From Capsicum annuum (taxonomy: Eukaryota > Streptophyta > Magnoliopsida > Solanales > Solanaceae): a stretch of 64,000 nt of DNA. Under the pieces are notes generated by a model. That model was not told where the DNA came from and searched no databases. It was given only the letters and a program-made list of their open reading frames with translations. The first letter of the stretch is position 1; every line of letters begins with the position of its first letter. Shown in pieces: positions 48,334 through 59,800 of this stretch. The stretch covers positions 186,001-250,000 of the forward strand of contig NW_025859988.1 in assembly GCF_002878395.1 (NCBI RefSeq), written 5' to 3'. A program made the position numbers and the translations under genes.

Positions 48334-50795
48334 TGTCAACACCCGACCTAGGACCTTGTCATAATAGGCATCCCAAGTCCTATCGGGTTGGGAGACAACC
48401 CCCATTACCCAAGCCAACCACCAGCCCCCTGCCCTGTGTTGGCTGAATTTCGAGCATATAATAAGACAGCATAACTATCTAATTTACAAACTCTGGGATA
48501 GGTCTATTACCTAGACTGATCCAATTGTGTCCAACCATCCAGACCCAACCATTAGACAAACCAACCAAACCATAATCATATGAATTTCATAACAATTATA
48601 TATAATCCCAAAATTAAAAAAAAGAGGAACAACCAATAATACAGTCAACTATTATCAATCCCTATTTAATTACCAATACTAAGGCTAACACCCATACCAA
48701 TCCCACTTATTCCAACCCATAGTAGTTCCACAAAAGCCTCTAACCAAAAGAATACAAAAATCTAGTTGGGACATGCCCCCAACCATAGCCAAAACTAATA
48801 TCCATAAATAAACCAAAGTATAAAGTAACATCCATGAAATAGAGCCTTCTACAAAAATAGAAGATCACCACTTCAATCCAATATCTGATCCAGAATGTCT
48901 GATAGCTTAGAAGGAGGAGTAGAATGGTCGGTTCCTATAATCTGTGAGGATACAACTTCCCAATGATGGGTTTGAAGGTAAATGCTAGCATGAACTTAGG
49001 ATAAGGATTAAATAATGCCAACAAGTAAAACCAAATAAACCAAACATATGCATACCAACCATACATATATATAACCATGCCAGGAATGAAAATCAGGTTT
49101 AGCATGTATTTAAAACTATTTACCTGGGTATGTGTAACTTAACCATCCTTAACCACCCACAGTTTATATGGGTCCAGTGTAATCTCCTGAATAGGCCTTA
49201 ATGTGTGCAGCCACATGAATTGGAGATACCATTTGAGCAAGCAATTCTTAAGTACCCTAACTCTCCATAATACATATGTACAACATACTTTGAGGATTCC
49301 TGCATACGTCATAGTATCACAAAAGGATTGCCACGCCCAACCCCTCATGTTGGCAAACATGAGTTTCCAGTTTTCATTCATTAAACTTCCCCCTTCACAG
49401 TTAGCTATCATACCCCGCCATTATTGTAAGTTAAAAATCATTTCTAACCAGCCAATCCATTATTCCATTTATTATTTACCAAGGCTATGAGTAATGGTAC
49501 TGTAATACTGACTATAGCTTGCAAGTATTGTCCTTAGCCAAACCTTTTAAGGTAAAGGGATTCCCATATACCCATTTACCCAATTAACTTAGAGGAGTCC
49601 CATGTACCCCACAATGTTCTATTATATTAGCTTGGGGGATTCTATTGTACCCCACAAGTGTCCCATTAATAAGTTTACTTGGGGATTCCATTGTACCCCA
49701 CAAAGATGTTTATTAAATCAAACCATTCCATTTAAACCATTCCAAACCATTTAAACCATTTAGGGTTCCATTACCAAAATCAAACCATGTAATAGTCCTA
49801 TTAAAATCCAACAATATAGTGAAATTATCCCCATAGGCATTTTATCAAACACATTAGGGGCATAGTATTTCCAAAACCAAAAGACAATTACTAAATAACC
49901 ATTCCACTGCAACCAATTATCCAAAACCACCATTAAAGCATATAAAAGAAAAATTAAAACCTGGGAAAACCATAACCAAGCATTTATAACCAAATCCCCC
50001 AAATTATATTTGAAAATCCAAAACCATACGATAATCAAACCATGAAAACATTGTACAAAACCATACCTTTAGTTGGAACTAAAAATAAGGGAAAAGAACA
50101 TGCCATAAACCAAGAAGATAGCAGAGAGAAATCTCCAACACAAGCCCCAAATCAATCCTTAAGATGAAACCCAAGCCTTTCTTTATCCAAGAACTCTAGA
50201 GTGGATTTAAGAGTGTTTTCTAAGTATTTAAGAATAGAATAGTTGGGTAAATAAACTCCCAAGTGAAATATAAGTTTGGCCTTATTAGATGGGTACGTAT
50301 ATCCATACTAGTCGTGCACTCCAATACAAGTAGTACCAATCACTTGTACCCAAGGCTATCTTCCTTAGACCCAACACTGTCCAAGGTATGAATCACTCCA
50401 AACCATGTCGTATCTAAGTATACAACTAATACCTATGATCTGTATCCTTGACAGAATAAAATCCCAAGAGGATTAAACACTGACCATCATACGAGTCCAT
50501 GGTATAACTCATACCCTGGCTTACAACTATTGGTTATCCACTCGTACTCAGATCCAACTTAAGTTACCAAGCCTAAGATTAAATTAAATGATTAGACAAC
50601 CCATACCCACCTATACAATTCGTACCACCCAAGTCGTACCCATTCTAGAAACTAAATCCAACCTACCAACCAACACAGGTCAACATACGACTAACCCATA
50701 CCACTCGTATCCCAGTGTATGAGTCATTTCCCTTAGTCGTATCCTATCTAAAAATACAGGAAATTTTCTAAAGGCCAAAAACCCAGGGTATTTTA
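48334..50795 (-). repeat. Shared LTR: 5' LTR of C and 3' LTR of D
   Basis: On the plus strand it runs TGTCAACACCCGACC to GGTATTTTA. Its left edge has the C primer site and its right edge has a reversed polypurine-like tract (gtcttccctact at 50796) leading into D. So the same LTR serves two internal regions. It repeats the GGGGATTCCATTGTACCCC units at 49555-49710 and the conserved block near 49832-49853. Confidence 0.85.
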
Positions 50796-50999
50796 GTCTT
50801 CCCTACTAGGAATATTTATTCCTGAATAACGGACAAGGTAGGGTAACAGCAAAAATAATTCATTTGTATTTTAAAATATCAATCCAAACTTTAACCAAGT
50901 TAGGAAACACAAATGAAAAGATATAAATCTTCCTTTAACACATTTAAAACATAAATATCTGTTCAAGAACACATACCTTCTGCATGAATTCCAGGAGCA

Positions 51000-51320
51000 A
51001 AAAATAGAAATGGATACTTGGACTTCATGTCCTACTCTACATCCCATGTAGCTTTATCCACCTTATGGTTCTACCATTGAACCTCAATTGAGGCCACATC
51101 CTTGGTCTACAATAGATAAACCTTCTGATCTAGTATCTTAATTGGGACCTCTTTATAAGACAGAGAATGTAAGATACTTAAGCCCTCTAAGAGAACGACC
51201 GAAGAAGGATAACTAAGACACTTCCTCAACATGGAGACATGAAATACCAGATGAATGAAGCTCAAACTAGAAGGAAGCTCCAATTCATAAGCAACATTAA
51301 TAACTCTCCACAAAATTGCA
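51000..51320 (-). pseudogene. Chromodomain and integrase tail relic of element D
   Basis: It reads AYELELPSSLSFIHLVFHVS, MLRKCLSYPSSVVLLEG and SYKEVPIKILDQKV (51107-51313), then a stop. The following WWNHKVEEATW-type part is decayed near 51040-51080. It is equivalent to 43420-43660 in C. Confidence 0.78.
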
Positions 51321-53650
51321 TAAGGACTAACAAATAGAGACTGAGCTTCCCCTTCTTATTAAATTGCATTACTCCCTTCATAAAAGATACCTTTAGGAAC
51401 ACCTAATCCCAAACCTCAAATTCCAAGTCTCTATACTATATATCTGCATAGGACTTTTCCACAGCCTGGTAAACCCAATTCGTACAAACATGTCCTCCTC
51501 ACCAAGATCAAACCATTAAATAGGAGATCTAGACCTGCTACCGTACAATGCCTCAAAAAGGGCCATACCTATACTAGAATGATAGCTATTGTTGTAAGCA
51601 AGAACTACCAAAGATAGGTGCTCAACCTAATTACCACCATAATCAATAACACATACCACACATGCCCAAAGAATATTCTCTAATGTTTGAATCGTCATTT
51701 TTTCTTGCCCATCCATCTGAGGATGAAAAGTACTTAAACTCACCTTAGTACCTAATCCCTTCTAAAAAGACCACCAAAAATAAGATGAAAACTATGTACC
51801 ATGATCAAAGATAATCGGAATAGGTACCGCATTCATATTTACCATCTCCTAAAGATACTACTTTGCATAATACTTAACTGAAAAGGTAGTCCTCACTGGC
51901 AAGAAGTGAGCATAGTTCATTATTCTATCCATAATGACCCAAACCAAATCGAATTGGTTTCGTGGCCGAGAAAGATCGGTAACTAAATCCATATTGATCA
52001 TATCCCATTTACATAGAGGCAAATCAATTTTTATATACAACCCTCCAGGCGTCATGTGATTTGCCCAAACTATGCCTCTCTTACGAGAGAGTAAGTGGTC
52101 ATTGTCAAATATATAACCCAACTAGATTGGGGTCGAATCCCACAGGGAATATGGTGCTAATTAAGTTGTATGCTGATTAGTTGACTTTCAATTGTTTGAT
52201 TTCGTAAAATAAATAGGGGAGATTTGATTCAGTTCACAAATTAATGGTTTCAGTTTAGCAAGATAAAATATGTGTAGTAGTATTTAAATTCAGACAAATA
52301 ACAAGCTAGGGTTATATCTACCTTATAGTTTTCAATACTTTCTAACTATGGGCGTTACGAATTCATACATGCATCGTGTTTACAGAGAAACACATTATAT
52401 TTAATAACATAATCCTAGTGTTTCTCAACCATCAAGGACTAATTCACTTTACTTTTCTTGAATCAAAAGCGTTTACCAAAAATAATACGAAATCTCCAAG
52501 TAGTTAATCCTGCTAAGGCATTAACTTATAAAATAGGGGTTGGCAATCCTATTTTCTTGTCACCACTCTCTTTTCCAAAAAACAACCTTTTTGTTTCAAA
52601 CAAGTTGCGTTTTAAGGCATATCCTCTATGTTTGCAACCATGACAATTCAAGATAAGCGAAGAGAGTATGATATTAACATGTTAATGCATAATGAATTCA
52701 AAACCCAAAGTAATAGATTGTATGCTACAAGGCTTCCATAACCCTAACTAATAAACTTAGCTACTCATGAATAAAATAAAAATCATCATAAATATATTCA
52801 TCATACCAAAAACTAGAAGACGATCTTGGTGTGCGAATGGTGAAAGTAAGAGAGAAGAAATGTTTTTCTCTCTCGCCACCCTAAGCTGCTATTCTCTTCT
52901 ATCTGAATAATACAGAATAATTGAAAAATGCATAAAAATTCAGCATTTAACCCTTTTAATAATCTTTTCTCTCATAATTACCTTCTAAGTCCCTGAACTA
53001 ATTATAAATGACAAACTAGTCTTGGACATATTTTCTAGGCGCCACATTTGGTCCAAATTGCTATTCTCTCTTGTGTCATATGCCATTCAGTATTTAATAG
53101 TCCCATAATGTCTTCATCTACCTCATTAATGCCTGAAATCATGCTAAGCACATCGGTTAGCTCAATTACATAGAAGTACAGTAAAAACATAAGAAACTAG
53201 GCACTTTGTTCTCTAAACATAGCTAAAATATGGATAAATTATGGTGCTTAGGTGTATAAATACACCCAAGATCATCATGTGCTCAACTTTAACTTGTTTT
53301 CACACTATGCACTTGTCTAAAAAATCAGCCATGTCCCTTTTCATAGCATTCCACTTATATATCTCTATGAGATCAGCTTACATCTTTATGGAACCAGGAT
53401 GAACAACATATCATTATTCATGCGCCTCAGAGAAGATCCATTGTTGTGACTCATTACGTTAGAAAACCATAACCTCCCTTGGTACCGTAAAGTACCATCA
53501 TCGCTGATCTCGAATACCATTACCATTATCCCACCTACATCACTCTTTATTTTTATTAAGATAGGATCTAGCACTAGGTTCTCCTTAATCTCTGTATCAA
53601 GAGATGATTAACCCGCTTATTGTACCAACACACCACCTTCCTCGGAGTCC
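51321..53650 (-). pseudogene. Integrase relic of element D, split by S2
   Basis: The core (51858-52056) reads INMDLVTDLSRPRNQFDLVW and FLPVRTTFSVKYYAK. The second Asp is present in IIFDHGT near 51810. The Glu site reads GQEKMTIQ near 51700, with Lys for Glu, the same change as in C. Removing S2 (52057-53274) and one copy of the TCATG duplication restores continuity with the zinc-region remnant near 53280-53400. The linker reads LDPILIKIKSDVGGIMVMVF (53386-53574). Stops are present throughout. Confidence 0.83.
52057..53274 (-). repeat. S2: solo LTR of OTA type in the D integrase
   Basis: On the plus strand it runs TGATTTGCCCAAAC to CCCAAGATCA, 1218 bases, with a perfect TCATG target duplication at 52052-52056 and 53275-53279. 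The minus strand carries the OTA end block CGACCCCAATCTAGTTGG near 52118-52135, followed by tttgacaatgaccact as in L1. It has no internal region. The small ORF 52458-52643 is unrelated to any known protein. Confidence 0.9.
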
Positions 53651-55010
53651 AAGACATAAACTCAAAGATTAGCCAAGCGGTGAATATCCTTCACCAATTC
53701 CCACTTCTCCTTATCCATATGAACTAAACTACCTATGGATAACCATCTTAAAGCATTGGAAACAACATTAGCCTTACCTTGATGATAGTGAAGACTCATA
53801 TCATAGTCCTTGGGAATATCCAACATCTTCTCTACCTGAGATTTAGCTCCTTCTTAGAGAACACATACTTTAGAATATTATGATCAGAAAAGATACCTAC
53901 GTGCACCTCATACTAATAGTGCCGCCATATTTTAAAAGCAAAAATCACCACCAACAACTCGAAATGATAAGTAGGATAGTTCCTCTTATGCACCTTAACT
54001 TTCCTGGAAGCAAAGGCAATCACCTTCCCTTGGTGCATCAAAACATAACCAAGTCCAACCTTAGATGCATCATAACAAACCACAAACCCCTCATTACTTT
54101 CAAGCAGTGTCAACACCGAAGTCAAAGTTAGCTTATCCTTAGGCTTCTCAAAATTCCCTTCACACGCTTTCGACTAAGAAAAAAATACTTTCTTCTAAGT
54201 TAACTTAGTTAAAGAGAAGCTATCGAAGAAAAGCTTTCCACAAACAGCCTATAATTCCTAGCCAAACATAAGAAGCTCTGAAAATTGGTTGGAGTCGTGG
54301 GTCTAGGCCACCTTATAACCCCTATAACCATTTGAGGATCAACCATAATCCCTTCACTAGAAATAATATGACCCAAGAAAGTATCAGCGTTCAACCAAAA
54401 TTCACACTTAGAAAATGTGGCATACAACTTCTATTCCTTTAAGGTCTACAACACCACATTGAGGTGATTGGAATAATCCATCTAAATTTTATAATACACC
54501 AAGAGGTCATCAATGAACACAAGGAAAACAAGATCCAAGAACTACCTGAAAACCCTATTTATCAAATCCATAAATGCCATCGAGGCATTAGTAAAGACAA
54601 ATGACATAACCAAGAATTCAAAGTGCCTATACCATGTATAAAAAACTATCTTAGGGATATCTTTCACCCTAATCTTAAGCTTATGATACCCAGGCCGAAG
54701 GTCTATCTTAGAAAAAAACTTGGCACCTTGCAAATGATAAAAAAAATCATCTATCCTTGGAAGAGGATACTTGTTCTTGACTGTTACCTTATTCAACTGT
54801 AGATAGTCAATGCACATCCGAAAGAAACCATCCTTCTTGAGCACGAACAACAGTGGTGCAACCCATGGGGATACACTAGGATGAATAAACCTTTTTTCTA
54901 GAAGATCCTTAAATTGCTCCTTGAGTTCCCTCAACTTAGTTAGAGCCATTCTATAAGGAGGAATAGATATAGGATGAGTGTCCGAAACCAAAATCAATAC
55001 CAAACTCTAT
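53651..55010 (-). pseudogene. Reverse transcriptase-RNase H relic of element D
   Basis: The RT (54542-55003) reads [71 protein letters not shown] and [20 protein letters not shown], the longest intact RT stretch in the window. The first catalytic Asp (KIDL) and the FIDD box (about 54505) are present, in different frames. The connection reads FLCLARNYRLFVESFSSI. RNase H (53913-54125) reads VCYDASKVGLGYVLMHQGKV. Stops and frameshifts separate these pieces. Confidence 0.88.
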
Positions 55011-55199
55011 TTCCCTATCCGGAGGAACACCAGGAAGATCGTCCAAAAAAACCTCAGGAAACTTATTTACCACCATAACGGAATGGAAAGAAGGACCGTC
55101 CGAGTTAGAATCTTTAACCCGAATCAAGTGATAAAACCACCCTTTGGTGATTAATCTTTGAGCTCTAAGATAAGAAATAAGCCTTTCCCTAGGATCTAG

Positions 55200-55640
55200 G
55201 AACCACGCTAATACTATATAACCGATTTACTAAGGAGCTTAAATACAACCTTGTGGGTCCAACAATCTAAGGACACGTAACAAGAATGTAACTAATCCAT
55301 CCCCAGAATAATGTCAAAATCCACCATATCAAGCTCAAATAGATCTACCAAGGTCTGCTTCCTACCAACATATACCACACACCCCTAATAGACTTGTTTA
55401 GCAGTAATTGAGTCGCTTACTAGGGTAGAAACTAAAAAAAGATCTAAAACAACCTCAAGATAAAAACCAAAACACATAGCCACATATAGGGTCATATAGG
55501 AAAGAGTGGACCCCAAATCAAGCAGATAATACACGTCATGAGGAAAGAGTTGTAATGTACCAGTAATGGCATCAAGTTATGCCTTAGATTCTTGCTGAGA
55601 CACAAGAGCATACAACCTATTTTATCTAGTTCCTATACTA
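55200..55640 (-). pseudogene. Protease relic of element D
   Basis: The loop YYLLDLGSTLSYMTLYVAM lies near 55480-55540 and keeps the catalytic Asp. Further on it reads QTLVDLFELDMVDFDIILGM near 55310-55370 and KVVFKLLSKS. Stops interrupt it. Confidence 0.8.
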
Positions 55641-55649
55641 GAAAGAGGA

Positions 55650-56753
55650 GTAGATTCAGAAGCATCACCACTAGGTGAAGGAGCAGAAAATGAAGCAACC
55701 AAAGCCTAGATCGCTCCCAAAGCACCCTTACTAATCAAACAATTTTTGAGCATATGGCTTGGCTGACCCAATAAATATGACCACAGAAATGGCAAAAAGG
55801 ACATAAAAACCTGATTGTCCCCCACTCGCCTGTGATCGGGCACCCTATTCCCTAAAATTATCACCACTTTGCTGATGCCATTCACCCAACTGCTTTGAGT
55901 AAAGAGCACTAACAGTAGAGAAGGACTAAGAACTCCCCTACTTTTTCTTCAGTATTTGCAGCCATCCCGACCACCCTGCTTAAATAACTTGCTTCTCTTA
56001 CCTTTTATTTCCCCAAACTCTACTTTTTTACCTTTTTTATCCTCTACCTACTGTATTTGGACAACCAACCACAAAATGGCCATATCCTTAATTAGCAAAG
56101 CAGTTTTGAATTGAAAGATCCAATCCTGTGATAGCTCAAAAGTGAACTTTCACATCCTCGCCCTCAAACCAGCTATCAAATCTAGAGAATACCTTGATAG
56201 TTGATGAAATTTCAAGGCGTATTCCTTAAAAAACATTTTTACCGACTTAGGATTCACAAACTCTTCCATCTTTGATTCCCTCAGCTCCTGAGGAAAAAAG
56301 CGATCTAGAAAAGAATTAGAAAAGTCCTCCTATAAGGACAACTCCTTAATATCACCTGTATCTTAATCCCACTCTTCGTACCATTGGTATGAAATATCCT
56401 TGAGCTAATAAGATGATAAATTAACCCCTTTCATATTTGTGGCCTACTTCACCCTCAATATTTTCTCTATTTTATCCAAGAAACTTTGAGGATCCTCTTC
56501 CACCTTCACACCAATAAAAGTAGATGGATTTAGCTTCATGAATTAACCAATCCTTGTGGCATTAATAGATTGAACACCAAATACATCTCGCTCAGCCTGA
56601 GCAGTGATCGACTGAGAAATAGTATGAATCGACTGGCGAAATTCCTTATTAGTCACCATACCTTGACGAGTACTAGTAGCAATCGAAGGAATTCTAGAAC
56701 AATTAAGGACAGGACCCTAAGGTCGAGTGTGACCTCCATGTGTAGGGCATACT
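55650..56753 (-). pseudogene. Gag relic of element D, start cut by element E
   Basis: The nucleocapsid end (55706-55909) reads GQPSHMLKNCLISKGALGAI, where the zinc knuckle has lost its first two Cys. The upstream capsid shows IYWFS..FIK, KMEKI and AYQ-type remnants in shifting frames, in parallel with C (for example rc of 56381-56400, SYQWYEE). At 56753 the homology to C (near 48055) stops at element E; about 65 bases of coding start would lie beyond E. Confidence 0.75.
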
Positions 56754-59157
56754 TGTAACGCCCCGAATCTGATACCCAGAATGCTACATGGTGCTTATGA
56801 GCCCAAAGGATCACAAGCTAACCCATGACTGATATTTATGCCTGTATACTACATGATATACTGTATAATGCAGAAATATGAACTGAAAGGACATAAGGTA
56901 CAAACTATAAAATAATATCCAATAAAATATAACATCTGGGATGGGGTATAAATGCCCCAAAACAAAATGTCTAAACATACTGTAGTCTGAAAAGCCTTTA
57001 AAATATAACTATCTGAATAAGGAGATGATGAGACATGTCCCTAAGTAACTCTAACTAATAAACTAATTAATGAGATAATAAAGAGATGACCATGTCCTCG
57101 AAGGATGAGGACTCACTGCTAACTGACTGCAGATATCTGGAATGTACTGATACTTTGGAGCTTGTGCTTCGAAACCTATGGTATAAAACACCATAGCCCA
57201 AATATGTCAGTACTTTAAATGTATTAGTATGCATCTGAGGTAGGCTAAATACATGGGGTTCATATGCATGAACAATACTGGATAACTGACTAATATGAAT
57301 GTGAGAATACACGCATGAACAAATAGTAACTATATCTGAGATCGTGCTAATTTGAGTTTACTGATAACTACATGACTGATAACTGAGTTCTAATAACTGA
57401 TATAACTAATAACATGAGTGACTATACCTGACAGTCCTGAATTTAATGGAACTAGCTGAGTTCCGTACTGTTATGAGTTGACTATATCTGATAGTCATGA
57501 ATTCTGTAACTGAAACTGTGGAAAGTAGTCATCTAACCAACATGTCCCTAATATGCCATTATGGTTGAGTTGGGGTCCAATCTATAACCCTAATTAGAAG
57601 GGTTTCAATACCGCACCACTGGTAAGGACAATCTATGAGTAACCCTTATATAACAGGTAACTCTAGTGAGTACTATAGGAACCCTCATATAACAGGTTAA
57701 GCCCCCTCATCTACCCTCATATAACAGGCTATGATGTCTCAAACTATGTTGGCTACATAGTTCTGGAACACAAGGATTGCTTCTAAGAATCACACCCTCT
57801 ATAACAGGTGAGCTCCCGTCCTTGGGTTCACTCGGTGCTAATTCCTACTTCTATCTGAATAGACACTGAACATAATTAACTGAACTAGACTAGACTAAAT
57901 TCATGGAGTTCCGTTAACTGATGAAATACTATTGAGATTACTGAATTAGTGAGCTTTCTTGAGTCACATGGCTGACTGGGTTCTATGGACCATGGATTGA
58001 CTAAGGATATCATGAAAACATGACACTAAATCTAGGCACACTACTACATTTTTTAGGTACAAGCACCCCAGGACTCAATGGAAGGAAATTGACAAGGCAT
58101 GACATTATTAAATACATGACCAACATCAGCAATCCATAATACAATAGTTAGAGATATTTCATGGGCATTTGATTATCATATCTTGGTACGTGAATAAGAT
58201 AACATGTATATATAGCATAATTTCATAAGCCTAACTAATGAGCAATCCCACAAGCAATTTCAACACATAAGAATAACATAGAAGCCATTTTGACCATAAG
58301 GTTAAAGCATACATTGTCATTTGGGTAACAATTTAACTACATTGCATAATTTCTATCCATTTAGGCATTTTATCAAACACCTTACACGAACAACTTAAGG
58401 CATTGCTGAAATCATCAAATTTCACAAATCATAAAACACCAAATTCATGGATTTCAATTTAAATGCTAACATAGTTTTTATAATTTCACATAAGGATCCC
58501 AACATGAGAATCAAACAATAACCATCACATAACTTGAGCAACCCACAACATAATAATCATGATTCATAATTTAAAATAAGGTTATAGAGCTTTAGGGATG
58601 AAAGGAATCCATAAATCAACACAACGTATACCTTCGTTCTTGATTTAGCAAAGATTGATGGAGAGATTTTCTTGAAATTAAATCCCCAATTGAAACCCTA
58701 GTTTGTTCTTGAGAGAAAATTGAGAGGAACTAGTATATTTTGGATGAAGAATGGATAAATCATGTGTTATTGGGTTTAAATAGGGGTGGAAAATTGACCA
58801 TTTTAACCCTGGAAGCATCTTTTAAATTTGTGAATATTTCCCGACCTGGACCCCTGGTGCGACCCGACGCTATCGCGCCGTGTCACTGGAATTCGTCAAC
58901 TAAAAATTTGGGGATGGTGCAACACAGATCCATTGCGTTGCCACTTTGTTTATGACCTGGAACTTTGGCACGATGTGCCACTATTGCAAACCCTACTGGA
59001 ATTTGAAAAATGTCATTTTCTCTTGTGGCGCGGCACGCCATAGACTAACATGGCGTTGTTTTACGATGGGAACTTAAAATAGTCATAATTTCTTCCAATG
59101 TAAGTTTCTAAAATTCTTAGGACGATTTTAAGCCATGTAGAAATATAGGGTATTACA
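56754..59157 (-). repeat. 3' LTR of element E (about 2.4 kb)
   Basis: On the plus strand it runs TGTAACGCCCCGAATC to GGGTATTACA, followed by a reversed polypurine tract (atatctcccccatgag). Bases 58845-59065 form a CpG-rich block with three word groups, including the inverted repeat TGGCACGATGTGCCA. The conserved block rc(TGTTTGATAAAATGCCTA) is at about 58362-58379. The region at 57590-57800 holds repeated ataacaggt phrases. Confidence 0.9.
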
Positions 59158-59554
59158 ATATCTCCCCCATGAGAACATTCATCCTCAAACAGGACTGAGT
59201 GAGAGGGAAGAAGATATACTGACGTACATACTGAACATGAACAATTGGAACATGATCTCAGGATTGACATGACTGGTAACTAAAAAGTATATATATATCA
59301 TATTAAACATGCGTATCTGATACATGTGTAACTGATTTATGAATACATAACTGAGTGTTCTGATAACTTGAGTTTTTTACTAGGAGAATGCATGTCTGAT
59401 GCATGAACACATGACTAATCTGATGCATGAATACATGACTGGATATGCAAGGTACTTAGTACCAAATTAAAACATGGAATTCTGTAAATGAGATTGATAC
59501 CAAGTTATAACTGAAATCTGGGCATAAAAACTTAAAAACTTAAGGAGAACTATT

Positions 59555-59800
59555 ACCTTGAGCTAGATCTGAGTTAGTGGGGAAGAGGTGAGGATACTTG
59601 GTGCGCATGTCTGCTTCTGCTTCCCAAGTAGCTCCCTCAATGGACTAATTCTACCAAAGAACTTTGACTGGAGGGACTTCTTTGTTGCTCAGTCTACGAG
59701 TCTGATAGTTTAGTATTTCAATTGGAATCTCTTCAAAAGAGAGGCTATTCTGGACATCTATACTCTGAATAGGGACTACAACTACTGGGTCACCTATGGA
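59555..59800 (-). pseudogene. Chromodomain relic of element E
   Basis: It reads SFEEIPIEILNYQTRRLSNK, VPPVKVLW, then IEGATWEAEADMRTKYPHLF and a stop near 59558. The chromodomain core IEGATWEAE is intact apart from one upstream stop (a Trp or Gln codon position). Confidence 0.85.

Larger units (their letters stand above)
40708..50795 (-). mobile_element. Element C: minus-strand chromovirus with both LTRs
   Basis: It has LTRs at 40708-43224 and 48334-50795, a primer site, and gag to chromodomain in proper order on the minus strand. Its right-hand LTR is directly followed by a second, non-identical internal region (D), so C and D form a tandem with a shared LTR. Confidence 0.88.
50796..56753 (-). 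mobile_element. Element D: second internal region of a minus-strand chromovirus tandem
   Basis: Chromodomain, integrase, RNase H, RT, protease and gag relics occur in C order on the minus strand, directly behind the LTR of C. The integrase is interrupted by solo LTR S2 and the gag start by element E. The 5' LTR of D, if present, lies right of the window. No target duplication separates C from D. Confidence 0.85.

Noticed and set aside
49760..50038. A 92-codon minus-strand frame with VFDKMPMG, similar to a PPR repeat.
   Set aside because: It lies inside the C/D LTR and the phrase comes from the LTR block shared by other families. No tandem PPR units follow.
40708..50795. C as a simple insertion with its own target duplication.
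   Set aside because: The base pairs after 50795 are the polypurine-like tract of D, not a copy of GGTAC, so C is not a stand-alone insertion.
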